A stretch of DNA of 64,000 nucleotides, taken from assembly GCA_016714605.1 (NCBI GenBank), contig JADKDL010000002.1, positions 186,001 to 250,000 on the forward strand, in the 5' to 3' direction. The position numbers were made by a program, and so were the translations under genes. A model generated the notes under the pieces. That model ran no database searches. It worked only from the letters and a program-made list of their open reading frames with translations, and was not told the DNA's origin. Of the stretch, positions 1 through 9,164 are shown piece by piece. The DNA is from Bacteroidales bacterium (lineage in GTDB: Bacteria > Bacteroidota > Bacteroidia > Bacteroidales > UBA1715). Numbering within the stretch: the first letter of the stretch is position 1; the number at the start of each line of letters is the position of its first letter.

Positions 1-295
1 AAAAGAAAAGAAAAGTGGAAGTATAACCACAAATGATATTAAAATCTTTTTTACCATAATTTGTTTTTTTTAATTTTTTCGCATAACAAAAGTATTGTTT
101 TATTAAGTTAATTAGAAATTTTTTAATTGTTTTTTTTGAAAATATTAACGGTGAGTATATATTGTATTTGGTGGTTTTTATATAAAATAAAGGAAGTTTT
201 ATTAGTATTTTTTCTATAGCAATTTTTTATATTTTATTAAATAAAACTACTGTTTTAAGACGTTTAAAAGTTTTATATTTGAAAAAAAAAAATCT
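1..295. other. AT-rich leader before the SLC13 gene
   Basis: No open reading frame or RNA gene is visible. The stretch is very AT-rich and runs up to the SLC13 start codon, so it should hold that gene's promoter. I could not single out a TAnnTTTG element at good spacing. Confidence 0.4.
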
Positions 296-1969
296 ATGGG
301 TTTTGATGGATTTATTGTATTGCTAGTTATAGCTTTTATCTTGTTTGTTCTTTATACAGATAGATTAGGTGCTCCATTTACATTTATCATTGCTATAGTT
401 GTTTTAGGGCTTTTTAAAATACTTACTCCAAGTGAGATTTTGGCCGGTTTTGCAAATGAGCAAATCATGGTTATTTTGCTATTATTAGTTATAGGTGATT
501 TAATAAGAAAAGCATCGGTAGTTGAAATTGTATTCAATAAATTATTTAAAGCAACATTATCATACAGAGGTTTTACATCGCGAATGGTTGCTCTGATGTC
601 TTCCTTTTCTGCTCTTTTGAATAATACTCCTCTTGTAGCTGTAATGATGCCTTTTGTAGTAGGTTGGTCTAAAAAGAAGGGCATACCGGCATCTAAATTA
701 CTTATTCCTCTTTCTTATGCTACTATAATTGGTGGTTGTGCCACACTTATAGGTACATCTACCAACCTTATTGTAAATAGTATGTATCTTGAACAGAAAA
801 TATATCCAACAGTCAAAGGCTTAGGATTATTCGATTTTGCTTATGTGGGGCTGCCAATGATGGTCGTTGGTTATTTGTATTTGGTTTTTATTAGTAAATA
901 TTTATTACCATCAAAAGAATCTGCTAGAGATGCTTTTACCTTGAATACAAGGAAGTATCTGGTAGAAGCTGAATTGCGAAAAGGTTCTAAACTCATAGGC
1001 AAAACGCTTAAAGAAACTGGCTTGAGTAGTTTCAAGGGACTGTTTTTGGTAGATATAATTACCGATACCGATTTAATTAAAGCCGTTGGTCCTGATACTA
1101 TTCTTATGGAAAATGACACCTTGTTGTTTGCCGGAGAAACAGAGAGTATTGCCGAGATTATTTCCGAAAATCCCGGACTTACATTGCCCATGGTTGGTAT
1201 GTTTACTAAGCATAAACATCTTGATGTACATGAGGTAATTATATCTCACAACTCTACATTATCTACAAAAACTATAAGAGAGGCTAACTTCAGAGCAAGG
1301 TTCGATTCTGCTGTGGTAGGTATTCATAGAAATGGAGAAAAATTATCGGAGAAGATTGGAGAAATAAAACTTAAATCAGGCGACGTTCTCGTACTTCTAG
1401 GAGGTCCCGATTTTGAACAGTGTGTTGCTGATACTACTGATATCTACATGATTTCAAAAATTAAAGAATATAGAAAAATAGAGAATTATAAAATTTGGAT
1501 TCTCTTGCTTGGTACATTAGCAGCAATAACCTTATCTGCTTTTGAGGTTATCTCTTTGTTTATGGCACTTATTGTTTTACTTATTATCTTGTTGGCATTT
1601 AAAATAGCATCGCCCAAAGATATTCCCAAAAGCCTTGATTTCAATCTTGCCATAACTATTGCAATGGCTCTGGCTTTGGGTACAGCTATGGTAAAAACGG
1701 GTGTTGCCAAAATTATTGCCGAATTGTTTATTGGCACACTACTTCCTTATGGTATTATTGCACTTTTATCGGGTTTTTTTATAATTACATCAATTTTAAG
1801 TTCATATATAACTACAAAAGCTGCTGCTGCACTTATTTTCCCTATTGCTATTTCAACAGCGCTTTTTAAAATTGGAAAACCCCTTGCCTTTGATATTAGT
1901 TGTTGCCCATGCTTCGGCTGCAAATTTTATAACTCCTATTGGCTATCAGACCAATCTTATGGTTTATAG
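296..1969 (+). CDS. SLC13-family anion permease with TrkA-C domains, C-terminus frameshifted
   Basis: Inner-membrane sodium/anion symporter of the DASS/SLC13 type, probably for sulfate or a dicarboxylate. Two family signatures are visible: NNTPLVAVMMP near residues 109-119 and GTSTNLIVNS near 153-162. A cytoplasmic region with two TrkA-C-like domains (about 215-385) separates the two membrane halves. The reading frame stops at 1969, but the expected C-terminus (TPIGYQTNLMVY, then GGYSFKDFFRVGLP) is encoded across two compensating shifts near 1873-1890 and 1966-1970, after which the original frame runs to a stop at 2071. The neighbouring cysQ supports a sulfate-assimilation role. The family is clear; the substrate is inference. 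Confidence 0.85.
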   Translation: MGFDGFIVLLVIAFILFVLYTDRLGAPFTFIIAIVVLGLFKILTPSEILAGFANEQIMVILLLLVIGDLIRKASVVEIVFNKLFKATLSYRGFTSRMVALMSSFSALLNNTPLVAVMMPFVVGWSKKKGIPASKLLIPLSYATIIGGCATLIGTSTNLIVNSMYLEQKIYPTVKGLGLFDFAYVGLPMMVVGYLYLVFISKYLLPSKESARDAFTLNTRKYLVEAELRKGSKLIGKTLKETGLSSFKGLFLVDIITDTDLIKAVGPDTILMENDTLLFAGETESIAEIISENPGLTLPMVGMFTKHKHLDVHEVIISHNSTLSTKTIREANFRARFDSAVVGIHRNGEKLSEKIGEIKLKSGDVLVLLGGPDFEQCVADTTDIYMISKIKEYRKIENYKIWILLLGTLAAITLSAFEVISLFMALIVLLIILLAFKIASPKDIPKSLDFNLAITIAMALALGTAMVKTGVAKIIAELFIGTLLPYGIIALLSGFFIITSILSSYITTKAAAALIFPIAISTALFKIGKPLAFDISCCPCFGCKFYNSYWLSDQSYGL

Positions 1970-2116
1970 GTGGGCGGATATAGTTTTAAAGATTTCTTTA
2001 GAGTAGGGTTGCCAATAACTTTACTTTATGGTTTTTTTACCGTTTTTATATTGTATTATCTGTTTTTCTAAATAGCAAAGACAGACTTTTTATTGTTAAT
2101 TTTTCAAAAACTTTAA

Positions 2117-2383
2117 ATGGAAAACACATCAAAACTACATGACCTTCTTTCAATTTCTGTATATGCAGCATTATTAGCAGGTAATGAAATAATGAAAATA
2201 TATACTTCAGATAATTTCGGCACTACACATAAAGCCGACCAGTCGCCCTTGACCATTGCCGATATCAATGCTAATAATATAATTACAGAGAAACTACAAA
2301 AACCGGTATTCCAATCATATCAGAGGAAACTGCTCATGAAGATTACAGCAAAAGAAAATCGTGGGACTATGTTTGGGTTGTAG
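2117..2383 (+). CDS. cysQ: CysQ 3'(2'),5'-bisphosphate nucleotidase, N-terminal piece (frameshifted)
   Basis: First part of an inositol-monophosphatase-family enzyme that hydrolyses 3'-phosphoadenosine 5'-phosphate left over from sulfate activation. The frame carries the N-terminal helices and the ADQSPLTIADINAN segment, then loses homology after residue about 60. The shift lies in a run of five A at 2298-2302. With one more A the frame would join the downstream piece and read TGIPIISEETAHEDY followed by VVDPLDGTKEF. The two pieces therefore look like one gene spanning 2117-2937, with sequencing error or a recent mutation as alternative causes. Confidence 0.8.
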   Translation: MENTSKLHDLLSISVYAALLAGNEIMKIYTSDNFGTTHKADQSPLTIADINANNIITEKLQKPVFQSYQRKLLMKITAKENRGTMFGL

Positions 2384-2433
2384 ATCCGCTTGATGGCACC
2401 AAAGAATTTATAAATAGAACCAATGAATTTACG

Positions 2434-2937
2434 GTGAATATTGCTTTGGTAAAACATGGTGTTCCTATTTTGGGAGTTATATATGTGCCGGTTTTCGATT
2501 TGCTTTATTTTTCACTTTTAGGCGAAGGTGCTTATAAGTTGGAGCAAGCCGGAACGGTTATCGATAATTTTTCTTTCGATAGTTTAAAGTCGGCATCTAT
2601 GCGAATGCCGCTTTTTACCAACAAGACCACCTATACGGTTGTTGCCAGTAAATCACATCTATCAGAAGAGACGAAGCTCTATATAGATCAATTAAAAGCC
2701 AATCATGGAGATTTATTATTTAATTCCAAAGGTAGTTCTTTGAAATTGTGCCTCATTGCCGAGGGCGATGCTCATATTTACCCTCGTTTATCGCCAACTT
2801 CTGAATGGGATATAGCTGCCGGACATGCTATAGTGTTAGCGGCTGGTGGAACGGTAGAAAATTTCCACACAAAAGAGTCTTTGCTTTATAATAAAGAAGA
2901 TTTATTAAATCCGTGGTTTATTGCCAAAGGTTGTTAA
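2434..2937 (+). CDS. cysQ: CysQ 3'(2'),5'-bisphosphate nucleotidase, C-terminal piece
   Basis: Second part of the CysQ-like phosphatase. In-frame homology begins at about 2302, well before the first ATG at 2434, and includes the metal-binding signature DPLDGTKEF just upstream of that ATG. The C-terminal metal-site motif appears as SEWDIAAGHAIVLAAGG. The combined length of about 270 residues matches full-length CysQ. It lies between the SLC13 permease and hemA on the same strand. If the frame break is real, the catalytic core would be lost and the gene would be dead. Confidence 0.8.
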   Translation: MNIALVKHGVPILGVIYVPVFDLLYFSLLGEGAYKLEQAGTVIDNFSFDSLKSASMRMPLFTNKTTYTVVASKSHLSEETKLYIDQLKANHGDLLFNSKGSSLKLCLIAEGDAHIYPRLSPTSEWDIAAGHAIVLAAGGTVENFHTKESLLYNKEDLLNPWFIAKGC

Positions 2938-2976
2938 GTTATTCTTCATTGACTCGTCAAAAAAACTTTTATTATT

Positions 2977-4221
2977 ATGTTAGGACTTCTAGGAATTAAT
3001 CATACAACTGCACCTCTTGAAATAAGAGAAAAATTCTCTTTTACCAATGATGAAATAGTGCAGTTTGCCGAAACCTTATCTGAAATAGCTAATTTCAATG
3101 ATATTGTAGTTTTGGCTACTTGCAACCGGACAGAAATTTATTTTTCGCAAAAGAAATATAACGAAAACATTGCTCTTGGTTTTGTAAAAGAAGCTTTGGT
3201 TTTATGCAAACACATTGATGAAGCTTTATTAGAAAATTTCTATGTGAAATTTGAGGGAAATGTAGTAAAACATCTGTTTAGTGTAACATCTGGTTTAGAC
3301 TCAATGGTTTTGGGCGAGGATCAGATCTTGTCTCAAGTTAAAGATGCTTATTTGTTTTGCACCGAGGCTGCTCTTACCGATGCTGTTTTGATGCGTTTGT
3401 TTCAAAAATCATTTGAAGCCGGGAAACGTGTTCGAACCGAAACGAAATTAAATTGTGGTGCTACATCTATGAGTTTTGTGGCAGTAGATTTTTGCAATAG
3501 CATAATCAATAATATTCAGCAAAAAACGGTGCTTCTTATTGGTGCAGGCGAAACTGCTGCACTGGTTATGCAAGCGTTTTTTGAGAAAGGGGTTCGCAAT
3601 TTTATTGTCAGTAATAGAAGTCAGGAGAAAGCTGATGCATTGGTGCAGCGCTATTCTGGTAAATCTGTTGGTTTTGATTCATACCCAATGTATTTGTCGC
3701 AGGCCGATGTAATTATTACTGCTACAGCATCTAAAACGCCTCTCGTTACATCAGAAATGATTTCTGCAACTTTTAACGGAAACCAACAATTATACATAGA
3801 CCTTTCTGTACCCAGAAATATAGAAGCTATTGAATCATTGCCTACTGGTGTTTCTATTATCACTATAGACGATATTCAGAAAGTGATAGAAGCAAATACT
3901 CAAAAGCGAAAAGATTGTGTGAGTTCGGCAGAGGTTATTATTGATGAGGTTGTTGCCGAATTTATGGAATGGCTTTCTTTTAGGGCTTTAAGACCCGTTC
4001 TGAGAGCTATAAAGTTCAATCTGCAGAATATTCACAGAGAGGAAATGAAAAATCAAGCTAACAATTATAAACTAGCGGACTTACAAATAATAGATAGTTA
4101 CTGTCAGAAATTAATTACCAAATACGAACGGGCATTAATTAAAAACTTGAAAGATTTAACCGAAAATGGCAAGAATACCGATTCTTTAAGAATGATTAAT
4201 AAATTGTTTAAATTGGAATGA
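2977..4221 (+). CDS. hemA: glutamyl-tRNA reductase
   Basis: Cytoplasmic NADPH-dependent reductase that converts glutamyl-tRNA to glutamate-1-semialdehyde, the first committed step of C5-pathway tetrapyrrole synthesis. The N-terminal GINHTTAPLEIREKF motif and the catalytic cysteine in ATCNRTE (Cys49) are present. A Rossmann NADPH-binding motif (VLLIGAGETA) follows near residue 185, and a helical dimerisation domain ends the protein. At 414 residues it is normal length. It is followed by hemC and hemD on the same strand, so the three probably form a tetrapyrrole operon. Confidence 0.97.
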   Translation: MLGLLGINHTTAPLEIREKFSFTNDEIVQFAETLSEIANFNDIVVLATCNRTEIYFSQKKYNENIALGFVKEALVLCKHIDEALLENFYVKFEGNVVKHLFSVTSGLDSMVLGEDQILSQVKDAYLFCTEAALTDAVLMRLFQKSFEAGKRVRTETKLNCGATSMSFVAVDFCNSIINNIQQKTVLLIGAGETAALVMQAFFEKGVRNFIVSNRSQEKADALVQRYSGKSVGFDSYPMYLSQADVIITATASKTPLVTSEMISATFNGNQQLYIDLSVPRNIEAIESLPTGVSIITIDDIQKVIEANTQKRKDCVSSAEVIIDEVVAEFMEWLSFRALRPVLRAIKFNLQNIHREEMKNQANNYKLADLQIIDSYCQKLITKYERALIKNLKDLTENGKNTDSLRMINKLFKLE

Positions 4222-4332
4222 TATTATAAAACTATAAAAAAACAAATTCAATAGTTTTTAAAATTCTATTTTGCACAGAAGACAGAACGTTCCACAGCGA
4301 TAATTCAACTTAATACAAATATTAAAAAGTTC

Positions 4333-5256
4333 ATGCTTAAAAAAATAAACATTGGAACCCGAGGCAGTAAATTGGCACTTTTTCAGGCTAATTTGGTTAA
4401 AGATACTATTGTTGAACAGTTTCCAGATTATTCGGTTGAAATAAAAATATATAAAACCCAAGGTGATAAAATTCTAGATGTTGCATTGTCGAAGATTGGC
4501 GATAAGGGTTTATTTACAAAAGAATTAGAGTTGGCTTTATTGAGCAAAGAAATAGATATAGCAGTACATAGTCTTAAAGATTTGCCTACTACCTTGCCAT
4601 ATGGATTGACACTTGCAGCGGTATTGCCCCGTGCTGAGTTTAGAGATGTAATAATTTCTCTTAATAACACAACCACCAACACATTTACCTCAAGTACGAG
4701 AGTTGCCACTTCATCGTTGAGAAGGCAAGCTGGGGTGTTAAGTATTTGTTCGGGAATTATCCTGCTAGACATTAGAGGAAATGTAGAAACTCGAATAAAA
4801 AAAATGTCCGATGGCTATTGCGATGCTTTAATTATGGCAGCCGCCGGAGTTCAGCGCTTGGGGTTAGATAGCTACATATCTCAAATTATAGACCCCGAAA
4901 TTATTACCCCCGCAGTGAGTCAGGGTATAATTGGAATTGAGGCTCGTGAAAATGATTCGGAATTTCAAGAAATATTTACAGCTATAAATCATAAATCTAC
5001 CCACATGATGGCTGTAGCCGAAAGAGATTTTCTTAGAAGTTTAGAAGGTGGTTGCCAAGTGCCTATTGGGGCATATTCAAATATCAGCAAAGAAACCTTT
5101 ACCTTGCATGGTTTTGTAGCTTCTGTTGATGGAAAAAAAACCTTGCGTAGCAAAATGACTCTACCGCTGAACGATTTCAAAAAAATCGGAACTCTACTGG
5201 CAGATGAAATGAAAACATCTGGAGCAAGAGATATTTTAAATAGTATTTGTCGATAG
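4333..5256 (+). CDS. hemC: porphobilinogen deaminase (hydroxymethylbilane synthase)
   Basis: Polymerises four porphobilinogen molecules into hydroxymethylbilane using a covalently bound dipyrromethane cofactor. The start IGTRGSKLALFQAN is the family signature, KTQGDKI and HSLKDLP line the active site, and the cofactor cysteine lies in EGGCQVPIGAYS (Cys241). The length of 307 residues is typical. It sits 111 bp after hemA and 71 bp before hemD, consistent with one operon. The hemC-hemD spacer contains an AT-rich direct repeat. Confidence 0.97.
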   Translation: MLKKINIGTRGSKLALFQANLVKDTIVEQFPDYSVEIKIYKTQGDKILDVALSKIGDKGLFTKELELALLSKEIDIAVHSLKDLPTTLPYGLTLAAVLPRAEFRDVIISLNNTTTNTFTSSTRVATSSLRRQAGVLSICSGIILLDIRGNVETRIKKMSDGYCDALIMAAAGVQRLGLDSYISQIIDPEIITPAVSQGIIGIEARENDSEFQEIFTAINHKSTHMMAVAERDFLRSLEGGCQVPIGAYSNISKETFTLHGFVASVDGKKTLRSKMTLPLNDFKKIGTLLADEMKTSGARDILNSICR

Positions 5257-5327
5257 TCTTTTAATTTCCAAATTTCCAAATTTTCAAATTATCTCATTTT
5301 CATATTTTCAAATTATTAAATTACCTC
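5257..5327 (+). repeat. short AT-rich direct repeats between hemC and hemD
   Basis: The spacer consists mainly of variants of TTTCCAAAT and TTTTCAAAT in tandem. It has no coding potential. It resembles low-complexity spacer repeats seen in many Bacteroidota genomes; similar wording occurs near 13741-13770 and 38222-38245 in this window. Confidence 0.5.
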
Positions 5328-6104
5328 ATGAAACTATCAGGAATCGTTATATTATCGACTAGACCAAAGGGCAGCTCCGACGAACTACGCAGATATGTAG
5401 AAGCCGAGGGCGGAATATTATTGGAATTTCCGCTCATAGAGATTGAAGAACTTGTTTTGTCGGCACCCGAAATAGATATAATGAAAAATACCGATGCTTT
5501 TGATTGGCTTGTTTTTACAAGCATAAACGGAGTGAGATTTTTTTTCAAACAGCTTTTGAGTTGTACCGGAAGCACGAAACTTGCAAGTAATGTAAAAATT
5601 GCAGCAATTGGCAATAAGACAGCATCAGTACTGCCCGAATACTCATGCAAAGCAATACTGGTACATGAAGGAGAATCGGGAGAGACATTTGCCAAAGAAT
5701 TACTAGAATATACGGTAAAAGGCGAGAAAGTATTATTGCCCACCAGTTTGTTGGCAAACGATAGTTTTGGCGATATTCTTAAACCGCATTTGCAATTTAG
5801 TAGAGTGAATATATACAATACAATCTTGCCTGATATTATTTGTAGACCTACACATAAGATAATTTTAAAAGAAATGTATGATTATATAATATTTACATCG
5901 GCTTCGGGGGTAGATAATTTTTACAAAGGCTTCGGAGATGATATGAGACTTGATAGCTCTAAAGTAGTAAGCATTGGAAAGAAAACCAATCAAGCATTAC
6001 AAAAATATGTAGTAGTACCAAAATATACCGCAAAGATGACCAGTGCTGCCGGAATCTTTGAAGTTATTTTGCAAGCTGAGTATAATAAAGACATGCCTTT
6101 TTGA
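5328..6104 (+). CDS. hemD: uroporphyrinogen-III synthase
   Basis: Cyclises hydroxymethylbilane to uroporphyrinogen III, the precursor of siroheme, haem and cobalamin. The 258-residue protein shows the family's two-lobed pattern: an early STRPKG motif, FTSINGVRFFF in the first lobe, FTSASGVDNF in the second, then VVSIGKKT. Sequence conservation in this family is always weak, but position directly after hemC makes the call firm. The stop at 6104 is intact. Confidence 0.93.
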   Translation: MKLSGIVILSTRPKGSSDELRRYVEAEGGILLEFPLIEIEELVLSAPEIDIMKNTDAFDWLVFTSINGVRFFFKQLLSCTGSTKLASNVKIAAIGNKTASVLPEYSCKAILVHEGESGETFAKELLEYTVKGEKVLLPTSLLANDSFGDILKPHLQFSRVNIYNTILPDIICRPTHKIILKEMYDYIIFTSASGVDNFYKGFGDDMRLDSSKVVSIGKKTNQALQKYVVVPKYTAKMTSAAGIFEVILQAEYNKDMPF

Positions 6105-6233
6105 TAATTAAGAGATAGGAGTAGAGACTAGTTTGTCATTTCATTTTCTCTTTAAATATTAATCCGTGTCAATAGAAACTATTTATGATGCAAATTGATT
6201 AAATTTGATATTATTAATTTAAAACAATAGAAA

Positions 6234-6473
6234 ATGTCAGAATTTATAATAAAAATAGAAGATGATATCGTTCAATCATTAGGAAAACAAAACATAGAAC
6301 AATATTTGCAAATATTTGTCACGCAAACAATTTTGAAAGTTGCAGCGAGTGATGTACTCAAAGACTATGAGAGTGATAATATAAGCATGGATGAAAATTG
6401 GATAAACTCTAAGAAAAATGCTTTTCTGAATGATAGATATAGTCAGTATATTAAAGTTTATGCAAATGTTTGA
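6234..6473 (+). CDS. putative antitoxin of a PIN-domain toxin-antitoxin pair
   Basis: A 79-residue protein of no recognised family, beginning MSEFIIKIEDDIVQSLG. It has a short beta-like N-terminus and a helical middle that could form a DNA-binding or dimerisation element. Its 3' end overlaps the start of the following PIN-domain gene by 8 to 14 bp, the usual arrangement of VapBC-type pairs. The antitoxin role is inferred from this overlap and its size, not from a clear domain match. Confidence 0.65.
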   Translation: MSEFIIKIEDDIVQSLGKQNIEQYLQIFVTQTILKVAASDVLKDYESDNISMDENWINSKKNAFLNDRYSQYIKVYANV

Positions 6474-6894
6474 TTATATTCTTGATACAAATATATTGAT
6501 GAGTATCCTTATCAGTGGCAAATCTAGTTACAAACCAATTGTAATGTTTAATAAATTTGTTACTGTTGATTATATTTTTTCGGAAATTGAAGAATATAAG
6601 GAAACTATTTTTAGCAAATCTAAACTTGAACGGAGTCAGTTAGTTGAATTTACAAACCATATCCTATCAAAGATTGCAGTATTACCCAGGTATGTTATTA
6701 ATGAAAATAGTTTAAAAAAAGCAGTTGATTTAACGAAAGATATTGATTTCAATGATGTTTGGTTTGTGGCGCTTTCATTAGAATACGATTTGACATTATT
6801 AACAAGAGATGAAAAACTTTATAAAGGATTAACAAACAAAGGATTTAAAAAAATAATGCTTTTTGATCAATTCTTGAAAAATATTATCCAATAA
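6460..6894 (+). CDS. PIN-domain ribonuclease toxin (VapC-like)
   Basis: PIN-domain protein, probably an RNA-cleaving toxin neutralised by the overlapping upstream gene. The first acidic residue is in DYILDTNILMS at the N-terminus, and later acidic positions fall in IDFNDVWFVALSLEYDLTLLTRDEKLY, giving the expected metal-binding pattern. The start is placed at ATG 6460 (6466 also possible), because the PIN fold begins at once and the frame extending back to 6430 adds only unlikely residues. The length of about 144 residues is normal. A copy of the dispersed repeat follows directly. Confidence 0.75.
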   Translation: MQMFDYILDTNILMSILISGKSSYKPIVMFNKFVTVDYIFSEIEEYKETIFSKSKLERSQLVEFTNHILSKIAVLPRYVINENSLKKAVDLTKDIDFNDVWFVALSLEYDLTLLTRDEKLYKGLTNKGFKKIMLFDQFLKNIIQ

Positions 6895-7127
6895 TTTCAA
6901 CTTTGCCAAAGTTTGATAAAAGAAGTGCTCTACAATATTTAAACAAGTAAGATTTTAATAATAGTAAGATTTCAGGACTAGCGTCCCTAGAATACTATTA
7001 TTTGTAAATATCCTACGAAGATAGCAGGACTAACGTCCCTAATAAAAATCATTTATACCTATTCAACAAAGTAAATTGGAATAACATCTATAATACAAAA
7101 AGGAGCGTAGCTCTGAAATCTTCGTAG
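6895..7127. repeat. dispersed palindromic repeat, copy 1
   Basis: Shares about 200 bp almost unchanged with the stretches at 8831-9102 and 10847-11060. It contains AGATTTCAGGACTAGCGTCC, then TACGAAGATAGCAGGACTAA, and ends in the inverted relative AGGAGCGTAGCTCTGAAATC. This copy stops at the internal inverted site (about 7127) and lacks the outer right end AGGGACNTAGTCCTGACATC found in the other two. It fills the gap between the PIN toxin and the phosphatase gene and has no coding potential. Confidence 0.85.
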
Positions 7128-7143
7128 ACAAAATACGAAATGT

Positions 7144-8619
7144 TTAAATCCTAATTCCTAAAATAAGAATATCGTCTATTTGCATTTCTTTTCCTTTCCA
7201 GCTGGTGAACGTAGTTTCTAATAGTTTCTTCACGTCGTTTAGTGTGCCGTTGCAATTATTTAATAGAATTTCAATTAGTTGTTTGTTCTGAAATCTTTTT
7301 GATTTTGGACCACCAAATTGGTCACCAAAGCCATCGGTAGCAAAAACAAGTAGATCGTTTTTTTCCAATGTCAAAAAGTAATTTGTAAATGGAACATCTT
7401 CATTTGTATGTGTGCCAATAGGCATTCTGTCTCCTTTTAGTATAATGACTTTATTCTCGTCGTTTTCTTTTCTCAGTATCCAGAGGTTATTATAAGCCCC
7501 AGCAAACTGTATTGTTTGATTTTCTTTGTCAAGAATACAGAGAGATATATCCATTCCATCTTTTGTTTGTTCTCTTTCATTGTGTTGGGTCGATTTTATT
7601 ATTTCTTTGCGCAGATAATCTAATATAAGAGAAGCTGTGTAGTTCGAGTTTGCTAACTGAATTTCTTTTGTTAACTGATTAAGGAGCGTTATACTTAATA
7701 CACTCATAAAAGCTCCCGGTATACCATGTCCGGTGCAATCGGCAACAGCAATAATCGATTTGTTATTAAAGTGAGATATCCAGTAAAAATCGCCACTCAC
7801 AATGTCTTTGGGTTTGTAGTAAATAAAGAAATCTTCACTTAAGGTTTTGAATTTCTCATCGGAGGGGAGTAGCGATAGCTGAAGTTTTTGTGCATATCGA
7901 ATACTTTCAGAAAGCTCTTCAAACAATGTCTCTAGTTTATTTTGACTAGACTGTCGGTAAGAAATTTGCTTTTTTAAATCTTCATTTAGGTTTTTTATTT
8001 CAACAGATTTTATAAAATCTTTTCTTCTATTTTTATCAAGAGTTATCGATAGGTATATACCAACGCTTATAAGCACGGTAATTAACCCAAGCATGTTTAT
8101 AATAAAATCGGTAGAGGTATCAAAGAGAAAGAAAAGCAAGATGAAGTACCCAATTATTACCAAGATTGAATTTGATATATGATATTTTATTGGCATTCGC
8201 GCTAGGAAAGTAATCATGAGTGTAATTGTGGGAAGGGTTACCGTATCAATGGTATCTATTTGTTTGTCCGGATTAAGCATATAAATTACAAAAAGCAACA
8301 AAAGAGTATTGCCAATGACAAATAAAAAAGAAAGAAATGTAAAATGATTAATTTTTTGATGTTTTGAGAGAACCAGAAAACTGATAACACAGTAAATGAA
8401 AAAAACTATTCGAGCTGAGATCGTAAAAAATATCTCTTTGCAAATTCCAAGTTTGTAGTAGTCGGCAAAGGAAACTAAAAGATAGCAAAAGCCCGATATT
8501 AATATTGAATAACGTTGGTATTTAATGGTTTCGTGCAAGGTAGAATTAAGAAATTCTCTTTCCGTTTCTTTATCAATAAACCGCCCACAAAAATTCAGTA
8601 CTTTGCTATCTTCCGTCAT
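7144..8619 (-). CDS. membrane-bound SpoIIE-type PP2C serine phosphatase
   Basis: Signal-transduction protein with an N-terminal membrane domain of about six helices (residues 38-195), a short coiled coil (205-235) and a C-terminal PP2C/SpoIIE phosphatase domain from about 262. Metal-binding motifs are visible as SGDFYW (275-280) and VADCTGHGIPGAFMS (292-306), and later as FATDGFGDQFGG. Such enzymes usually dephosphorylate an anti-sigma-factor antagonist or act downstream of two-component signals. No partner gene lies beside it. It is flanked on both sides by copies of the dispersed repeat. Confidence 0.9.
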   Translation of the reverse strand: MTEDSKVLNFCGRFIDKETEREFLNSTLHETIKYQRYSILISGFCYLLVSFADYYKLGICKEIFFTISARIVFFIYCVISFLVLSKHQKINHFTFLSFLFVIGNTLLLLFVIYMLNPDKQIDTIDTVTLPTITLMITFLARMPIKYHISNSILVIIGYFILLFFLFDTSTDFIINMLGLITVLISVGIYLSITLDKNRRKDFIKSVEIKNLNEDLKKQISYRQSSQNKLETLFEELSESIRYAQKLQLSLLPSDEKFKTLSEDFFIYYKPKDIVSGDFYWISHFNNKSIIAVADCTGHGIPGAFMSVLSITLLNQLTKEIQLANSNYTASLILDYLRKEIIKSTQHNEREQTKDGMDISLCILDKENQTIQFAGAYNNLWILRKENDENKVIILKGDRMPIGTHTNEDVPFTNYFLTLEKNDLLVFATDGFGDQFGGPKSKRFQNKQLIEILLNNCNGTLNDVKKLLETTFTSWKGKEMQIDDILILGIRI

Positions 8620-8830
8620 AAAGTTTCGTTACTTCTTAATAACTAAATTTAGTGTTTTTTTAGAAGCCTTTATTCAAATACATATTGATTCCTATCATGT
8701 AAATAGGTGATTGTCCGACCGCAAATGTTTGATGTGTTATTGATTTTTAATAAACAAATCGTATTTCGTTTTGCTAATTACTGCACGGCAGGAATTACTG
8801 TCTAATATTTAGTAAAGTAATATAGGTTTT
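8620..8830. other. upstream region of the phosphatase gene
   Basis: Noncoding stretch carrying the probable promoter of the leftward phosphatase gene. I see no RNA gene. It leads directly into repeat copy 2. Confidence 0.4.
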
Positions 8831-9102
8831 CAATATTGCCAAAGTTTGACAAATGAAGTGCACTACAAAATTTAAATAAGTAAGATTTTAATAATAGTAA
8901 GATTTCAGGACTAGCGTCCCTTGAATACTATTATTTGTAAATATCCTACGAAGATAGCAGGACTAACGTCCCTAATAAAAAACATTTATACCTATTCTAC
9001 AAAGTAAATTGGAATAACATCCATAATGCAAAAAGGAGCGTAGCTCTGAAATCTTCGTAGCAATATGAGGTAAAAGAATAAGGGACTTAGTCCTGACATC
9101 TT
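8831..9102. repeat. dispersed palindromic repeat, copy 2 (full length)
   Basis: Longest of the three copies. It opens with an AATATTGCCAAAGTTTGACA segment also present in copy 1. It then carries AGATTTCAGGACTAGCGTCC and GAAGATAGCAGGACTAACGT, the inverted AGGAGCGTAGCTCTGAAATC, and the outer inverted end AGGGACTTAGTCCTGACATC. The four related sites, two in each orientation, give a nested fold-back. Differences from the other copies are only a few bases. Confidence 0.87.
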
Positions 9103-9164
9103 TTAATCAAAACAGCAACAAATGCTAACTCAATGTTTTGGATGTACTAAGAAATAAAAAACAA

